This document shows, one piece after another, positions 62,648 to 64,000 of a DNA stretch of 64,000 bases (positions within the stretch are counted from its first letter, which is position 1; each line of letters begins with the position of its first letter). Source of the stretch: Hygrophila difformis. Lineage: Eukaryota > Streptophyta > Magnoliopsida > Lamiales > Acanthaceae. The notes below the pieces were generated by a model. It was not told the DNA's origin, made no database searches, and saw only the letters and a list, made by a program, of their open reading frames with translations. Where the stretch lies: positions 12,637,982 through 12,701,981 of the forward strand of contig JAOANR010000002.1 of NCBI GenBank assembly GCA_030278955.1, read 5' to 3'. Position numbers and translations under genes: made by a program.

Positions 62648-64000
62648 AGTTCAAAGAGCACAGGGCTGTGTGGAACCGGCATGTGGAAAAAGGAACGAAA
62701 GACCCAAATATAGCTGAATTTGACATCATCATCCCTAATCAGATCATAGATCCTCAAGTTCGGATGGCCTTCGAGCACAAGCAGATGGATCTAAGTAGGT
62801 TCATAAACAGTGGGGCCATCATGATGTATGAAGCATTCCCATTCAAGTGGAATCCGTATCTGTTTGAAGCAAAAGGACCAGTAGAACAGAGGTGGATTAC
62901 AGATCTAGCTCGTGCCAGGCATCGAGAGCTGACCTTCAATCTGTACAAACGCCTCAAAAACGCTGAGAAATTTGAACAAAGCCACAACACCTCATTGTTG
63001 AATACAATGAGGAAGATGATCAAAGATGCACGCGATCAATGGGAAGAACTGACTACGGTCTGGGGAAAAGGCAATACAAGTATCACTAAGTCCTTTCTGG
63101 AAGAAGGAGTAGTGTTACCTGCAGATGAGGTACTTGAAACCATCTTCACACATAGAAGGTATGGACGGTACGGAACGAACAAGGATGATGAATTTCCCCA
63201 GCACATAGCAGTATTAAGGGACCAGCTGCAAGTGGATATACGCAAAGGTGGCTGGAAACCCAAAAAGAAAAAGGAAAGGCAGTTCAATTTACTATCAAAA
63301 ACTGAGGCTGGGTTGTATCTCACGTACGATTCGGCAGAAGACATGTCCTACCTTGAAGGAATTCAAAAGGATCTGGTAGGAGGCATGATGAATCAGTACA
63401 GGGATTCCTACTGGGATTTGATCATGGAAATGGACAAGTTTGCACTTGAATACTGTAATAGCACTGCAAACGGGAAGAAGATCTTGCACTACAACAACAA
63501 CGTTCGGAGTAAGTTCTGCACCAAGATCAAGAAGGACTGGGAGGACCAGCTGGGGAGAATCACTCAAAAGAGTTTCATTGAGGATTATTTACAGCGCGCC
63601 GAGAAGCAACTAGGCTATGAGGGTGAACCAAACAGAGAAGAAGATCCCGACGCTGAGATTGATGCCTACTTCTCCACTCCCCCTGAGGCCAACCCACAGC
63701 CTACCCAGCCAGCAGTACAAGCTTCGGCTTTACCGCCAAGAGGGCAGACTGAAGTGCAAAAAGTTGCTACGTCCGAGCCAGTGGTGCAGCAAGAAGCAGT
63801 CCGGACTCCAGTACAACCAGCTCAGACTGAAATGACAACACCTGCTGCAGCACCTGCCACCACTGCTGCACCCATACCGCCCGAGCAAACATCCAATGCT
63901 GTTGTTACATCTGAAGGTCAGCCAGCACCTCAACCGGGAACGAGGAGAAGGTTGATAAAATCTGCCGACAAGGATAAACCAGCAAGAGCTCCGAAAAAGA
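62488..64000 (+). CDS. Long unknown retrotransposon ORF, open at right edge
   Basis: From ATG 62488 (after a TGA at 62464) the frame is open for 504 codons to the window edge, without a stop. The first about 60 residues are poorly structured. About residues 60-380 form a charged, Trp- and Tyr-rich, helical-looking region (KFKEHRAVWNRHVEKG, FEHKQMDLSRFINSGAIMMY, KGGWKPKKKKERQF, YLEGIQKDLVGGMMNQYRDS). The rest is a Pro/Gln/Thr/Ala-rich tail ending in a basic patch (GTRRRLIKSADKDKPARAPK). It holds no CCHC knuckle, protease, RT or integrase motif. The position after the leader suggests a gag-like or Ogre ORF1-like protein, but I do not recognise it. Confidence 0.6.
   Translation, partial: MGRAYSSRGKNDSCCIDREGLLSLSEEVLDEDDRACPQDEKTTPEVHHERIQLKFKEHRAVWNRHVEKGTKDPNIAEFDIIIPNQIIDPQVRMAFEHKQMDLSRFINSGAIMMYEAFPFKWNPYLFEAKGPVEQRWITDLARARHRELTFNLYKRLKNAEKFEQSHNTSLLNTMRKMIKDARDQWEELTTVWGKGNTSITKSFLEEGVVLPADEVLETIFTHRRYGRYGTNKDDEFPQHIAVLRDQLQVDIRKGGWKPKKKKERQFNLLSKTEAGLYLTYDSAEDMSYLEGIQKDLVGGMMNQYRDSYWDLIMEMDKFALEYCNSTANGKKILHYNNNVRSKFCTKIKKDWEDQLGRITQKSFIEDYLQRAEKQLGYEGEPNREEDPDAEIDAYFSTPPEANPQPTQPAVQASALPPRGQTEVQKVATSEPVVQQEAVRTPVQPAQTEMTTPAAAPATTAAPIPPEQTSNAVVTSEGQPAPQPGTRRRLIKSADKDKPARAPKK

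Larger units (their letters stand above)
55490..64000 (+). mobile_element. Large Athila/Tat-like LTR retrotransposon, 5' part
   Basis: Plus-strand element continuing past the right edge. It has a long LTR (start not fixed, somewhere around 55.5 kb; end at 59725), a tRNA-Asp-type PBS at 59726-59743, hairpin arrays, and stem-loop/TGTGAGGATG motifs at 59856 and 62201. There is a promoter-like segment with a leader exon (60820-60863) and a long ORF to the window edge. An LTR over 4 kb is in the range of Tat/Ogre elements. No gag or pol domain is recognised within the window. Confidence 0.7.

Overview
The window is plant nuclear DNA, very probably a flowering eudicot. The evidence is nested LTR retrotransposons of plant lineages, plant-type Helitron ends, and exon pieces of plant genes (COP1-interacting protein 7, callose synthase, IQM, TOUGH, an LRR receptor kinase, an AGO4-type Argonaute). 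I found no intact host gene. Essentially all of it is transposable-element DNA, and every host-like exon looks like a captured fragment. The species cannot be named from the sequence alone.

Left third (1-20952): a three-level nest. The oldest layer is a minus-strand Ty1/copia element: an extra downstream ORF (1-1156), pol remnants (1356-3136), the gag start (19960-20062), PBS (20096-20108) and a terminal LTR (20110-20952). Its middle is split by a minus-strand Ty3/gypsy element (3137-19959) with two 3.0-kb LTRs, a gag gene and no pol. That gag gene is split in turn by a plus-strand Athila/Tat-like element (6836-15638). Its 2.08-kb LTRs look identical apart from the last bases, so it is the youngest. 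Target-site duplications support both insertions (gaggc/gatgc and cttag/cttag).

Middle (20953 to about 55400): a head-to-tail series of minus-strand, non-autonomous Helitron-like units. Two diagnostic 3' ends (hairpin, short spacer, CTAG, then T) lie at 28783-28810 and 41937-41966. Each unit carries introns plus exon fragments of several unrelated genes, all on the minus strand. Unit A has importin-alpha, an LRR receptor kinase and CIP7. Unit B has RRP12, mitochondrial CPN60, TOUGH, MutS2 and an AGO4-type Argonaute. Unit C has an MPB2C-like coiled-coil protein, IQM and callose synthase. Unit C is split by a nearly complete copia element (43534-48597; 288-bp LTRs, perfect TSD ctatc) whose coding region carries one nonsense codon and one frameshift.

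Right end (about 55490-64000): the 5' part of a large plus-strand Athila/Tat-like LTR element. It has a long LTR ending at 59725, a tRNA-Asp-type primer binding site, and a leader exon whose splice donor matches the phase of a downstream acceptor. A long unrecognised ORF (62488 to the edge) runs out of the window.

Cross-cutting structure: three different LTR families each carry arrays of short GC-rich inverted repeats in or near their LTRs, several with stem-preserving base changes. A stem-loop followed by TGTGAGGATG recurs five times with different stems. No tRNA, rRNA, CRISPR array or intact host gene was recognised.
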